Notes under the pieces: generated by a model
Databases searched by the model: none
What the model saw: the letters and a program-made list of their open reading frames with translations, nothing else
What the model was told of the DNA's origin: nothing
Part shown: positions 11,554 through 22,874 of the stretch, in pieces
Layout of the letters: every line of letters starts with the position of its first letter
How positions within the stretch are numbered: position 1 is the first letter of the stretch
Assembly (NCBI RefSeq): GCF_947507565.1
Contig: NC_089176.1
Location: 372,001 to 436,000 of the forward strand
Reading direction: 5' to 3'
Length of the DNA stretch: 64,000 nucleotides
Source: Oscarella lobularis
Lineage: Eukaryota > Porifera > Homoscleromorpha > Homosclerophorida > Oscarellidae
Translations under genes and position numbers: made by a program

Positions 11554-13285
11554 ATGAAACACTTGTGCTTGTGGGCTCTTCTTCTTGCGACGTCCTTTCT
11601 TACGGACGCTACGCTGAAGAAAGGTGACAAAAAGAAATCTCGAACCGACGTGGAGGAAGAGGTAGACCTAATCGATCCCGCTCTCAGTTTCTCGACATCG
11701 TTTTTTTTTTATCTAGTTCACATTGGCTGATAAATCCGTCGTTCAACGAAAATTAGTCACCGAGAAGGCTAAAGTCAAGGACATACTCAAAGAGCACAGA
11801 CGCTATTACGCTAAAGGAACGGCGGATAGAAACTTCGAAGGACCTGTTCTTGCCTACGTAACACCAGTAAGAAAAAAATCTCAAATTAATTAATAAGATT
11901 ATTTGATTTTAATTAATTGGTTGCAGTGGAATAATCACGGTTACGATATTGCCAAAATATTCGGTGCTAAATTCACGACAGTATCGCCGGTCTGGTTGCA
12001 AATAAAGCGGAAACAAGACGGATCTTTTGATATCCTAGGAGGTCACGATATCACACAAGGTAGACAAAATCAATCAATTAATTAATTAATTAATAAATGA
12101 GCCTATAGATTGGATGAGCGAGGTGAAAAACGGGCGTCAAACAGAGATAGGTATATAGACAAAACAAAAGCCATGAACGTACTCTGACGTCACGCAGCAC
12201 CGAGATTATTCTTCGATGGTTGGTCTGGTAGCGACTACCAAGCGCTCTTATCCAGCGAGGACGCCATCAAGGAGATCACAGCCATAGCTGTCTCCTATCT
12301 TAGGGTACTATTAAACTCAGTGTTCCCCTTTTATCATGCAATGTCTTATGTAGCAAAATGGTTTTTCTGGAGTGGTCCTTGAAGTCTGGAGTCAATTGGG
12401 TGGGCAGGTGAAAGAGTAAGTTTTCTAACGAAAATTGTTATTTTCTATGTTTATACCATCCATAGTCCGTTGAGAAATTTTATTCGTTACATGGCCGAAA
12501 CGTTTCACTTGAATCAGTTGAAATTCTTTCTGGTGATTCCTCCGCCCATAGGCAAAGGGTGCGGATGGACACAGGCAATAATTCAATTTGATAAAATCTC
12601 TTTTATGTCGTCACAGAAACTTTTTTGACGCTGAAGACTTCAAGAGCGTCTCCCCTCACGTCGATGGCTTCAGCTTGATGACGTACGACTACTCATCAGG
12701 AAAGTGAGATCATACAAAAAATAAATGCATGGGGGGTATATCTTTATTAATTAACTAAAGTATTGGGCCAAATGCGCCGATAAACTGGATGCGGGGTTGC
12801 GTTGAAATGCTTGTTCCCGAGCCTGGACCAGATAGGAGTAAGCTTCTATTGGGTCTCAATTTTTATGGGTATAACTATGGCACTACTGGAGAAGGCAAGT
12901 CAGTCTCTGCAGTACTAGAGGATCCTTATTAGAATTGGGGTTTAGCTGTAATTGGAAGCGGGTATATTGATTTACTGAAGAATTATCAGACGAAATTGAA
13001 GTGGGATCCCGAGGTGGCTGAACACAAATTTGAATACATGTACATTTATAATAACAAAGTGGCATATTCATACTTTTATTTACATTTATGTTAGAAAATG
13101 GGAAGTGCCTCATCATGTTTACTATCCGACTCTCAAGGCGAGAATCTCTTCAGCAGTAAGATTCGTTTATTGATTTTTATATGTAGTCTATCTCGGATCG
13201 TATTCAACTGGCAAAGGAATTGGGTTGTGGAATATCCATCTGGGAAATTGGGCAGGGATTGGACTACTTTTACGATCTTCTCTAA
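11554..13285 (+). CDS. CHID1: CHID1, chitinase-like (GH18) secreted lysosomal protein
   Basis: The start [19 protein letters not shown] is a signal peptide. Later exons give [60 protein letters not shown] and a final GLDYFYDLL, all matching chitinase domain-containing protein 1 (SI-CLP). The GH18 catalytic DxxDxDxE motif is not seen in the [12 protein letters not shown] region, as expected for this lectin-like family, which binds saccharides and stabilin-1 in vertebrates. About ten exons with introns of 50-80 bp. The last exon must be read in the frame of [14 protein letters not shown], not the longer overlapping frame. Confidence 0.93.
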
Positions 13286-13561
13286 GAAGACAGAGACACT
13301 TCTTTTTTTTGTACGAGTCTGATACTTTGCGTTGAGGAATCTTAACAATTTGACTAACGCGCGCTACCTACTTTCAGTACTGTAGTGCGTCACAAGTCAC
13401 GCGATTTTTTGGCTCTCACATCACCACAGTGCTTCCTCCTTCTCAGTTTCACTGAAGATCGCTTTGCCTGTAAGGTTTTTCTCGATCGAGTCTTCGTTTT
13501 TTTCGATTTTGCGTGTAGGGCGTTGCCTCAGTCTAGAAGCTTCTTTTCTCAACGATTCGCC

Positions 13562-15318
13562 ATGGCGCAAGCTGTAGACACAACAAATCAATTTCACGGC
13601 TCTGAACAGGGCCCATCAGAGGGTAGTCATCCAGAAATTCTACGTCCACCGAACGAGGATCTTCCGCCCCAATCCACATTTCGTAACCTCCTAGGAAAAA
13701 TTGAAGCAGAAACGAGACAGAAGATACAAGAGACGATACCCCAACCCCCATTTCGTAGCCTCCCAGCAGAACCGAGACAGAAGATACAAAATTCCGTATT
13801 TCGTAGCCTCCCGGGAAGAATTGGAGCAGAACCGAGACAGAAGATACAAGAGTCTCATAGTCATCCTCTAATAAGGGGCGTGGACCCTAGTGAAACGGTA
13901 CTGGAACCTCCTGGGAAAAAGCGCCAAGTGGAAACAGACGTTGACGATTTTTCATCGTCTCAAACTGAGGTGCCGGCAAGGGGAGAGGTTCAAGATCCAA
14001 ATATTGAATTTTCGTCTCAATCTTCATCTGAGGCTGTTGGGGCTCAATCTCAAGACGATTTATATCAAAGTCATCATGAACACAATCAAGCATTTAGAGT
14101 CCTGTCTGATCATCTTGAAGTGGAGCAGTGTTTAAATTCTGATGCGTATCAGAAGACTAACGTACGTTATAATAGGGAGGATGAATCTTCACATCAAGAG
14201 CATGCGTTGGAAGATCGGTTTTTCAGTTTCAAATTATGGGATTTTCATGTCTATGGAGTTTTTGACGGTCACGACGGATCCAGAGCTTCAGAATTTGCCA
14301 CAATACATCTACCTCGCTTCCTTAGTAGCCAACTCAGAAAAACTGAAATGACGGATGAAGAAATTCAATCAGCTCTTAAATTTGCAATTGAAAAAGTAGA
14401 CAGAGAGTTTTTTAGTCAGTTGAGTGGATTAATTGCTGAAAGAATGTCTCTTCAATTTGAAATGGAGGTATACTAGTAGAGTAATCGGCATTGATTTCTC
14501 AGAAATTTGTTTTCATTACAGGGGATGTCATCGTACCAAGCATATCAGACTTTTCCGGCGAAAGTAGCTCGCCTGCAAGAATTAACCGAAGAAATATCAG
14601 GCGGATCAACCGCTGTCATTGCCATAATTTATGCCAATAAACTATTCGTTGCCAATGTGGGTGATGCAAGAGTTATTTTGGGAAGACGAGGAAAAGAAGG
14701 AGAAATTGAGAGCATACAAATCAGCGTAGATCACGACACTTCAAATAAGGACGAGTTAAAACGACTTGAACGACTGGGATTAAATGTCAAGGAGATCTCC
14801 AAATCCGGCAGAATCGGATCTCAGCAGAACACTCGTAGCATAGGCGACTACAGCTCAAAGGAAGGATACAAAGAATTCGACATTTTGAGGTATTGAAAAC
14901 TTTTCTATAAGAAGTATTTTGAATTCTCTTTAGTTCCGCATCTGGGCCGCCTGTTATTGCTGAGCCGTTTGTTTCCGACGTCATTCCATTGGACGATAGG
15001 TGCCTGTTTATTGCTCTCATGACAGACGGAGTCTACAAATCCGTCGAAGAGTCTGCCGAGGAAGAAAAACCGAAAAACGGAAATAGTTACGTGGCAAAAG
15101 AGATCGCCAGCAAAATGCTCAAATCCTACAACAAGTTAAAAACAAATTCCCTAACAAACGTCTGCCAGAAAGTCGTAAAAAGAATAGTAGATCGTCACGA
15201 AGACGCCTTTTATCGACTAAAACGACAGGAGTGTCGCAAACGTGATGACATGACTCTACTAGTGCGGTCATTTCCTGAAAACGTCAAGGCATTCTTTAGC
15301 AGAAAACTAAAACTATAG
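13562..15318 (+). CDS. TAB1-like PP2C-fold protein, paralogue A (no TAK1-binding tail)
   Basis: Residues 1-200 form a charged, low-complexity extension with three repeats of the type FRSLPGRIGAEPRQKIQ. A PP2C-fold domain follows: YGVFDGHDGSRASEFA, then EISGGSTAV, VANVGDARVIL, NTRSIGDYSSKEGY, PVIAEPF, ALMTDGVYKSVEE and RDDMTLLVRSFP. Domain order and spacing match TAB1. Unlike vertebrate TAB1 it keeps DGHDG, TDG and the DDM Asp, which are metal-binding positions of active PP2C enzymes. It stops soon after the domain, so the TAK1-binding tail is absent. Three or four exons. Its tandem neighbour is paralogue B. Phosphatase activity is inference. Confidence 0.85.
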
Positions 15319-15521
15319 CTGTGACTCCTCCCCCTCATTCTTTTCATTTTTCCGTTATTGTTTTGTGTTTTTCGGGAATTCCCTCCCATCACCAATTCAA
15401 CTGACCCGTGCGTCAGCTATGCGTCATTCATCCGGTCACGCGATGAACACGAAACCCCGTAGTAGCAGTACCACGTAGTCCCGACTCCCGTGATCCCACT
15501 TGCCTGGCGAGAAAGGACCAA

Positions 15522-18109
15522 ATGGCTTGGAACCGGGTATGACTCAACGCGAAACCCACCACCTCACCGCAGCGCATTTCCGATCGCAAAAAACGATGCT
15601 CATTCCGTCCCTTTTTGTCGTCGCACTCGTACGATGATCTTTTCCCTACCTAGGAGCCGCTTCACACGCGAAATAGCTGGACGGACGATCTGCCGTCGTG
15701 CCCGCACGCGGGCCTCGGCGTTTCGGCCAACCAGCGCTATCATCGCGACGGTAGTCGCTCGGACGTCCACGAAATGGAAGACACGAGTTTTCACCATCGC
15801 GTCGGCGAAAACTCGCTCTACGGCGTCTTGGACGGTCACGACGGACGCAAAGTCGCCGAATACGCGCGCCAGCGATTTCCCGCCGAGCTTTTACTCGGCC
15901 AACTCGACGACATCGCGTCGAACGACGAACAAATCGTGCAAATGCTACGAAACAGTTTCATGCAGGTCGATCGTAACTATTTTCGTTCGATCGACAGTTT
16001 AGTCGCCGAACGAACGCAGTTACAGTTGTCTTTGCCGCAGGTAAGCGTTTTGGGGAGAGCGGAAACGCGCGCGAGGGGCCCTCTTTTGTTTTTGAACCTT
16101 GAGTTATTATAAGGTGGCGAGTGGGCGGAGTTAGTTATGACGTATATTAAAATTTTTTAATTAATTAGGGATTGACGACGTTTCAGCTGTATCAACAGCA
16201 CCAAGCTACAATGGAACGTATCGAGGAAATTTTCGCCGATATCTCAGGCGGCACGACAGCCGTCATGGCCCTGATTCACCAATCGAAATTATGCGTTGCG
16301 AACGTGGGCGACTCGCGCGCGCTACTCTGCACCACGGACGACGCCGGAGTATTGCAAGTCCAGATGTTGACCGTCGATCACAACACGCGTAATCCGAACG
16401 AATTGGAACGACTGGCCGGACTCGGTTTGGACGTCGAACGCCTATGCAACGGTCGACCCGTAGGAAATCTCGAACACACGCGAAGCATAGGGGACTTTGC
16501 ATTCAAAGGCGGATACAAAGACCTCGACCTATTAAGGTAAATAAATAATTAAATAGTGTTATTTAATAGATATTCTTATTCTTTTAGTTCTGCTATTTCG
16601 GAGCCGGTGATCGCCGTTCCGCACGTCCACTCTCCCATCCCCATCACTCATCAGACGAGTTTTCTCGTTCTCATGTCCGATGGTCTTTACCAGACGCTCG
16701 AGGAAGCGACCGACACGCTGGACGTCAATTACGAAATCGCCAAAATGGTGAACGAAAAGTTACACAGTAACACGACGGTCGCCTCCGCCGCTCAAGCCGT
16801 CGTCGACAAAATCGGCCGACTTCACCAAGAAACGGAGAAATTCACGTATCGCGGCGATATGACGCTTCTCATTCGAAATTTCAATCATCCAATGAAACTA
16901 CGTCGAACGTCGTCCTCCTCATCGACTTCCAGTCGACGATCCTATCGTCCCGGAACGTCGCCGGACGGCTATTCGTCGCCTCTTCACATCTCCCTTCAGA
17001 AACGATCGTCGTCGTCCAAAGAATGCCGCGATTGTCTCGTCAAAGGCGTCGATTCGCCGCCCGTTCATCATCATCATCATCATCATCTCCAACAAACGCC
17101 CAGCACCGCGTCCACGATCAATCCCAATGATCCGTTCAGCCCGTGTCTCTTGTCTCCGGCGCGCGAACATCTCATCTCGTTCGCCAATACGCCGCCGCCC
17201 GTACTTCCGACGCCCGTTTATCAATATCATCGTCCCGCGTCGACGAGTCCGAGTTTTAGAGACGAGAGACTTCCCACTACTCCATGGCAACATACTCGTC
17301 CGTCTCCACCGCCGTCTCACCGACTCATTTCCATGTCTTCTTCAGCTCTAGAATCGATGGCCACGCCACCCTCCTTGCTCTCCTCCTCCAACGCTTTTGC
17401 TGCGGCTTCCGCCGCCGCCGCCGCCGCCGCTCGACCGATGCAACGAGCTGAATCTCCGCAACAGCGTTGGTTTCGGACGCATCGTCGCGTTCTTTCCGAT
17501 CCCACCGTCGTGCCGCCGTCCTCCTCTTCTCCGCCGCCGACGCCCCGTTCTCAGCACAGCGAATGCAACTCGCCTTTGGCTGCGTCTCCGTCGTCGCAAC
17601 GCCACTCCTCCGCTTTCCGTTCCGTCGCGCCGCCGCCACCATCGCAGCAGACGGCAGCGGATCTTCCTCGACGGACCTCCGATTCCGCACTTCAACAAAA
17701 TTCTCGTCCCTTCTTGCGACGGCATCGGCGATCGGCGGACGCGATTTCTAGATGTAAAACGCCGCCGAGCGTTTACGTAGTCCGACCCCCGTCGACTCCG
17801 TCGTCTTCAGGCCCCGCGTCGCCGTGCCATTCGCCGCCGGTGACGCTACGAAAAGAAGGCAAAGGAATCGGAACGTCATCAAAAGACAGCGGAATCGACG
17901 GATCGGACCCGGAAATAAGAGGACAAGCGGAACAGGATAACGACGAAAGGACGCTCCATTTAGGAGAAAACACGGTAAAAACGAAAGAAGACGAAAATGA
18001 TAAGAATCTGGCTGAGCCAATAAGCACCAACGGTATCCAAGGTTACCTGGATTTTTCTACTATTCACCTACCAGATCAATTGCTCCATTTTTTTGACGAA
18101 AAAAGATAA
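15522..18109 (+). CDS. TAB1: TAB1 orthologue, TAK1-binding protein 1 (paralogue B)
   Basis: A tiny first exon (MAWNR, 15522-15536) splices to 15654, where SWTDDLPSCPHAGLGVSANQ matches the human TAB1 start closely. The PP2C fold continues with HEMEDTSF, LYGVLDGHDGRKVAEYA, LLLGQLDDI, DISGGTTAV, VANVGDSRALLC, EHTRSIGDFAFKGGYKD, VLMSDGLYQTLEE, AQAVVDKIGRLH and GDMTLLIRNF. A long Ser/Pro/His-rich linker follows. The last residues, GYLDFSTIHLPDQLLHFF, resemble the TAB1 YVDFxxFxxLW helix that activates TAK1. The protein should scaffold TAK1 and p38 in stress signalling. DGHDG and SDG are kept, but the third acidic site reads GDM rather than DDM or DNM. Confidence 0.92.
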
Positions 18110-18325
18110 GGCCGAAAAATCCCCATCCTTTCTTCTTCCGTGTTAGACCGATGTATATTACACATGGACATTATTTCTTAGTAGAAGTTGTATATGTATA
18201 TAATATGTGCACACGTTTAACTTTATAAGGACGACGACACGTAGGGAGTGCAAAGCTGCAGCTTAAAATACCTCTCCTCCAATTATTTCATTTTGATCCG
18301 GTTTTTTTTTTCTTCTGAGTTCATT
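18110..18325. other. Convergent 3' intergenic stretch TAB1/UBE2S
   Basis: 216 bp between two convergent genes. AT-rich with a TATATGTATATAATATG tract near 18190; no coding signal. Likely both 3' untranslated regions. Confidence 0.4.
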
Positions 18326-19060
18326 TTACAAGCGTTTCAGATTTTTCCTTCGTTCGCTTTTCTTTTTATCGATCGTCTTCTTTTCGATGGCTCGTTTTTT
18401 GGGCTGGCTTCCTTCCGTTTCCGCCGTTCCCGTCGTTTCTTTTTCTTTCTCGCCGCCGCCGCCACGTGATTTCGTCATGGCGTGAATTTCCGTCATCATT
18501 TTCGCATATTTTCGATATTCTTCGTATTTCTCCAAGAGCAATTTTCCCGCTTCTTCGTTCAGAGCCGATTCCGGGTTCGGAACGATCAGTAAACATTTGA
18601 TAGTCTAAACATCGCGATATACACTAATTGGAAAAACAATGTATACCCATTATTTAATTAGTACCAATAACAGGTGTTTGATACCCAGTTCCGCTTTCCA
18701 ATCCTTTTTCAGCGTATTCACGCAAATTTCGCCGTTTCTCGCTACGTTCGGATGAAATATTTTCGTTAGAAAGAAGCCTTTCGGCGGCGACGCGGGGAAA
18801 TCCTTTCCGAGAACGAGTTTTACCCGGAAGAGCCCCCCTTCGTAGGGTGTGCCCGCTAACGGTCGAAAATAGACGATATTCGCATCGATCTCGACGTCAA
18901 ACGTAGGTATACCTGGCCCTTCGACTGTCGCCTGTATGTCCGAGACGTTTTCCTCGTTCGGATGGACTTGAATTCCTTCGGGAGCTTTCGAAACGAGTTG
19001 CGAGACCTCCTGAGTCACTTTTCGTATGACGAACGACGGTAGGCTGTCGAAATTCGACAT
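18326..19060 (-). CDS. UBE2S: UBE2S, APC/C-linked Lys11-chain ubiquitin-conjugating enzyme
   Basis: The UBC fold reads [61 protein letters not shown] and the active-site segment [13 protein letters not shown] with catalytic Cys. Then come [20 protein letters not shown] and a Lys-rich tail ending RKNLKRL. The last Leu-Arg type residues match the tail by which UBE2S docks on APC/C. Three exons; a 57 bp intron at 18856-18912 has no stop in frame and should be removed, since it would split [11 protein letters not shown]. The APC/C scaffold gene ANAPC1 is also in this window. Confidence 0.95.
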
Positions 19061-19326
19061 CTAGAAATTCGACGCGGTCACGAGAGGCGAAGAAACGCGG
19101 CGAAAAACGCGATCTAACCGATGCCATTTTGAACGTTTAATCGAGTGTTGATATCGAAGATGTCCCGGACCTAAGAGGAATGCAGTTTTCGCTACAATCG
19201 TTTCTCCAATCAGACTGAAGGCTACAAGCAGAGAAAAATTCAAGTAAGCAGATACAATGGTAATTTGGAGTACCTACCTAAATCTATAGAAACCAGAAAA
19301 TAATCTATCTTTCAAGTCCCGGATTT
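19061..19326. promoter_or_regulatory. Shared upstream region of UBE2S and TDRKH
   Basis: 266 bp between divergent starts. No clear TATA box. Contains CCAATCAGACTG near 19206, a good CCAAT box, which suits a housekeeping bidirectional promoter. Confidence 0.4.
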
Positions 19327-20798
19327 ATGTCTGCAAAAATACTCGTGGCCGTCGGAGTTTCGTCCGGCATTGTTCTATGCGCCGCCGGGCTTGCTTGGCT
19401 CTACTCCCGACGCGTCAAAGCACCGAGCGCCGCCGCAGCGAACCGACGAAAGGGGGGCCCCTTTCAAGGAAACCACGACGATTCGTCGCGCACGCGACTC
19501 GAAGTGCGCATACCGACGAGCTCCGTCGGCAGCGTAATCGGCCGCTCGGGCTCGAACGTGCACGAAATCGAATCGAAAACGTCGACGCGAATACGTTTCC
19601 GACAGGAAGAGGACGCCTCGGACGGAAGTTGCACGGTAGCAATTATATGGGGCCAACGCGAAAGCGTCGCCAAAGCGAAAAAAGCAATCGAACGCGTAAT
19701 CACGTCGCGCTTGTCACAAAAAGCCACGCCCACGACATATAATATGACTATACCCCATTACGCGTACGGATGCATAATCGGACGTCACGGAACGACGATA
19801 CAGGAGATTCAACGAAGTTCCGGCGCTCGTATTGATTTGGAGCGTCACGTGACCGGCGCGCAAATGGGAGCGTGCGTTATAAAAGGCGACGCTAATCAAA
19901 TCGCTATTGCCAAAGCGGCGCTAGAGGATAAAATAGAGGAGGCGGAAACGTTGAGGCAGCAACGGGCCGGGGGGCAACGCAACTTGACGCGAGACGAGTT
20001 AAATAGTCGCGTGGTCGATTTCATACCGAGATTACCCGATAAAATCGATGAGTTTCTCGTCTGCGTTTCCGCTTCGGAGCATCCGGGTCATTTTTGGGTG
20101 CAGGTTGTGGACACGCAGGCGGCCCAATTGGAACAATTGAATCGCGAGATGACGCGTTTCTATTCGAGTTTGAGTGTCGATGAGATGCCCTTGGCGCGTT
20201 ATTTGCCGGGAACGATTTGCTGTGCTATGTTCGAGGAGGATTCGCGTTGGTATCGGGCGCGCATTGAAAGTTTGTCTGATGATGATGATAAGAAAATTGA
20301 TGTTTATTTTGTTGATTACGGTGATAACGGTTTGGTTCAAAAGTGCCATGTTAAAGATTTGAAGTATAGTTATGAATATTATTTATTAGTTGATGTACCA
20401 GTTTCTTGCTTAGATCTCGTTTTTTGAAACTTCGTTTTCAAGCTGTTCCTTGTTCGTTGGCCAATTTGAAGCCAAGTTAGCTAATAGGATAGTAGTTTCT
20501 ACGCTGTAGTGAGATAATCACTGTTTGAATTTAGAAGATAGCGATAAATGGTCTGATGAAGCCTGTGACTTATTTGAAGAGTTGACACAATGTGCAAAGT
20601 GGAAACCGCTGAAAGCTAAAACAATCAAGCATCAGGATGGCTATGGAAATGCAGCAATAGTCTTATCTGATCCCACTGAACCAGAGGTAGTAAAGCATCC
20701 TCAACACATGTACTTTTAATTAAGTAATTGGATTCTAGGATGTCGACATTGGAAAGAGAATGGCCGAGAAAGGCTTTGGTGTCTACGTCGAAGTATAG
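19327..20798 (+). CDS. TDRKH: TDRKH (TDRD2), tudor and KH domain piRNA-pathway protein
   Basis: An N-terminal membrane anchor (residues about 4-27, VGVSSGIVLCAAGLAWLY) is followed by two KH domains with GxxG loops VIGRSGSN and IIGRHGTT. A tudor domain follows (FWVQVVDTQ, ARYLPGTICCAMF, WYRARI, VDVYFVDYGDNG type core) and then KWSDEACDLFEELT, GNAAIVL and DIGKRMAEKGFGVYV, in the order of human TDRKH. That protein sits on the outer mitochondrial membrane and binds methylated Argonautes for piRNA trimming. A large first exon ends near 20369 and three short introns follow. The acidic C-terminal tail of vertebrates is missing. Presence suggests a mitochondria-tethered piRNA machinery. Confidence 0.94.
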
Positions 20799-20921
20799 AC
20801 TTATTGTGTACTTTGATTAATCGAATTATCTCTATCAGTGACGCACGCTGCGATATGACGCATGAGAGTGTGACGTAAGCGTCCTTCGTGTCCCGACTGC
20901 GCCCACAAACCCCCACCATCA

Positions 20922-21716
20922 ATGGGAGCACTTCTCTCCCACTGTGTGTCGTCGAACGACGACGCAACCCGATCTCCGGACGTCGCGGCCCAATCGACGA
21001 CGTCGTCTCATCGCGGTCGCGTGTCGCCGAAACAGAACGGCAGCCGAATTCACGAAAAGAACGCGAAATCTCGCGAAGCGAACACCGTCCCGGATATCAA
21101 GAGATCGAGCCCCCCGACAACCGAGTCCGTAGAAGCGAAAATCGGCGCCTATTTCGCACGCTACAAGGATCCCGACGAAGATCGCATCCTCGCCGAAGGA
21201 ATGGAGCGTTTCTGCGCCGATCTCGGCGTCGATCCGACCGAATTCGTCGTTCTCGCGCTCGCGTGGACGTTCGAAGCGGACGAAATGTGCGCATTCGCTC
21301 GCAACGAATTCGTCGGCGGCTGTCGTCGTCTCGGCGACGTTCATTCGCCCGAAACGCTTCGAGCGAAATTTCCCGACGTCGAACGCGAAGCGACGGGGCC
21401 CCGTTTCCGGGATTTCTATCGATTTACGTTCGGTTTTGGTTTGGACAAGTCATCCGGGCAACGATCGTTGCCCCTAGCAATCGCCGTGCCACTCTGGCAA
21501 CTCGTCTTTTCGAAGCGTCGCGACGTGATCGTCTTGGAGTCGTGGTGCGCCTATTTGGAAGCGAATCAGGTGAAGGGGATATCACGTGACACGTGGAATA
21601 TGTTCTTACCGTTTGCATTGACAATTCGAGATGACTTTAGCAATTACGACGATTCGGAGGCGTGGCCAAGTCTCTTTGACGATTTTGTAGAGTATCAAAC
21701 ATCCGTTAGGCAGTGA
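20922..21716 (+). CDS. DCUN1D3: DCUN1D3-like cullin neddylation co-E3
   Basis: An intronless 264-residue protein. It begins MGALLSHC, with Gly2 and a Cys that allow N-myristoylation and palmitoylation, as in DCUN1D3. A variable region (residues 10-70) leads to the PONY/DUF298 domain: GMERFCADLGVDPTEFVVL, FRDFYRFTFGFGLD, GQRSLPLAIAVPLWQLVF, GISRDTWNMFLPF and the hallmark DDSEAWPSLFDDFVEY. The family bridges cullin and UBC12 to promote NEDD8 transfer; the myristoylated member acts at the plasma membrane. It starts 123 bp after the TDRKH stop. Confidence 0.94.
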   Translation: MGALLSHCVSSNDDATRSPDVAAQSTTSSHRGRVSPKQNGSRIHEKNAKSREANTVPDIKRSSPPTTESVEAKIGAYFARYKDPDEDRILAEGMERFCADLGVDPTEFVVLALAWTFEADEMCAFARNEFVGGCRRLGDVHSPETLRAKFPDVEREATGPRFRDFYRFTFGFGLDKSSGQRSLPLAIAVPLWQLVFSKRRDVIVLESWCAYLEANQVKGISRDTWNMFLPFALTIRDDFSNYDDSEAWPSLFDDFVEYQTSVRQ

Positions 21717-21848
21717 GAAAACGTAACGTGCGCTACTAACTAGGAGAAGAGATTTGTATACATTGTTCAATATACCTAAATAGCTTTTGTTTCATTTATT
21801 ACATGTACACACACAGACTTGGAGAAGAAATTTTTTTAATAACACATT

Positions 21849-22815
21849 CTATCCAATAGTCTTCATCACCTCAACAGCCTCTTCGTACAACTTGAAATAT
21901 TCTTTAGCTAGGTGAAGAAAGGGTGCGAGGCAAGACTCGCTCTTTTTCTGTATATAAAAAATGAGATTAAAGAGATTAAACGTGTCACGTGATATACTGT
22001 GCTCGTTTCGAAGTAGGCCAAATCTTTCTCCGAAGCCAGTGATCTTCCCTCGCTTTCAGTCACTGCTCTTCTTTCCAACAAGTCTGTTTTATTTGCTACT
22101 AAAACGCCTATGTAGTCAAATAAAGAATTGTTTACTGTGGCTAGTCAATGGCTCTCTTGTTTTTTTGTACCCGGAATTGTTAGATTTGGTGCAAGTGAAT
22201 GGACTTGGTCAAACCACTTGCTACTATTTTTAAACGAGTCTTGATTTGTGACGTCGTAAACGATCACAAGTAGACTAGGATTTTCCCACTGCGGAAAAAA
22301 ATAAAAATATTTTCACATACATGTGAAAAAGGGTGACTTACGTATTTGGAAACGACGTCCGAGAAGAGAGGCTGGCCACCCGAATCATAAAGAAGCATTT
22401 CCTGCAAAACGAAAAGTATATCTGCAACTAATATTTTAAAAATAAATTTCTTACAACGGTATTAGAAGAATCCGGCAGTTGAAGTACTTTTGTGAGAATT
22501 TCCACTCCAGGAGTCTGCACGAAAGTTTAATTTTTAGGTAGGTTCAATCGTCTTGTTACATATGCACCATTGAATATGTTTTAGATACATTGCCCTCTCC
22601 GTGTAAGATCTGTGATAGTGCGCTCTTGCCGACAGCGGCATCACCTAAGGTTAACGTGCGTTATAAAACTCCAAATTAGGAAAAATTCGCAGAATTTGCT
22701 GAGTGTCGTAATCAATCTCAAGAAAGCTATCCACAGCGTATTTTAACTTGCCTGCTACAATGCACTTGGCTCTAAGTTGTACGGAAACCGAAGAACTGCT
22801 ACGTAGCAACGCCAT
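21849..22815 (-). CDS. IFT27: IFT27 (RABL4), small GTPase of the IFT-B complex
   Basis: Spliced exons give RAKCIVAGDAAVGKSALSQI (P-loop), VTPGVEILTKVLQLPDSS, LLYDSGGQPLFSDVV (switch II region), VIVYDVTNQDSF, GVLVANKTDL (base-recognition NKxD) and a last exon AKEYFKLYEEAVEVMKTIG before the stop at 21849-21851. The order and the missing C-terminal prenylation Cys fit IFT27 rather than a true Rab. IFT27 with IFT25 links BBSome cargo to ciliary trains. Intron 1 uses a GC donor (GCAAGT). It is head to head with TSC2, 59 bp apart. Confidence 0.93.
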
Positions 22816-22874
22816 TCTCCACTCGTCGCCAATGAAAGAAGCGCGCTAGTCAGATCCCGTACGCGCCTAAAAAA
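22816..22874. promoter_or_regulatory. Bidirectional promoter IFT27/TSC2
   Basis: 59 bp between the two start codons, with a GCCAAT box near 22828. Core promoter sequences for both genes must be within this gap or the first exons. Confidence 0.5.

Noticed and set aside
17325-17725. Long Arg-rich open frames antisense to the TAB1 linker and near other GC-rich exons
   Set aside because: They mirror biased codon use (TCG, CGA, GCC) of the coding strand, have no recognisable domain, and the sense frame is confirmed by homology.
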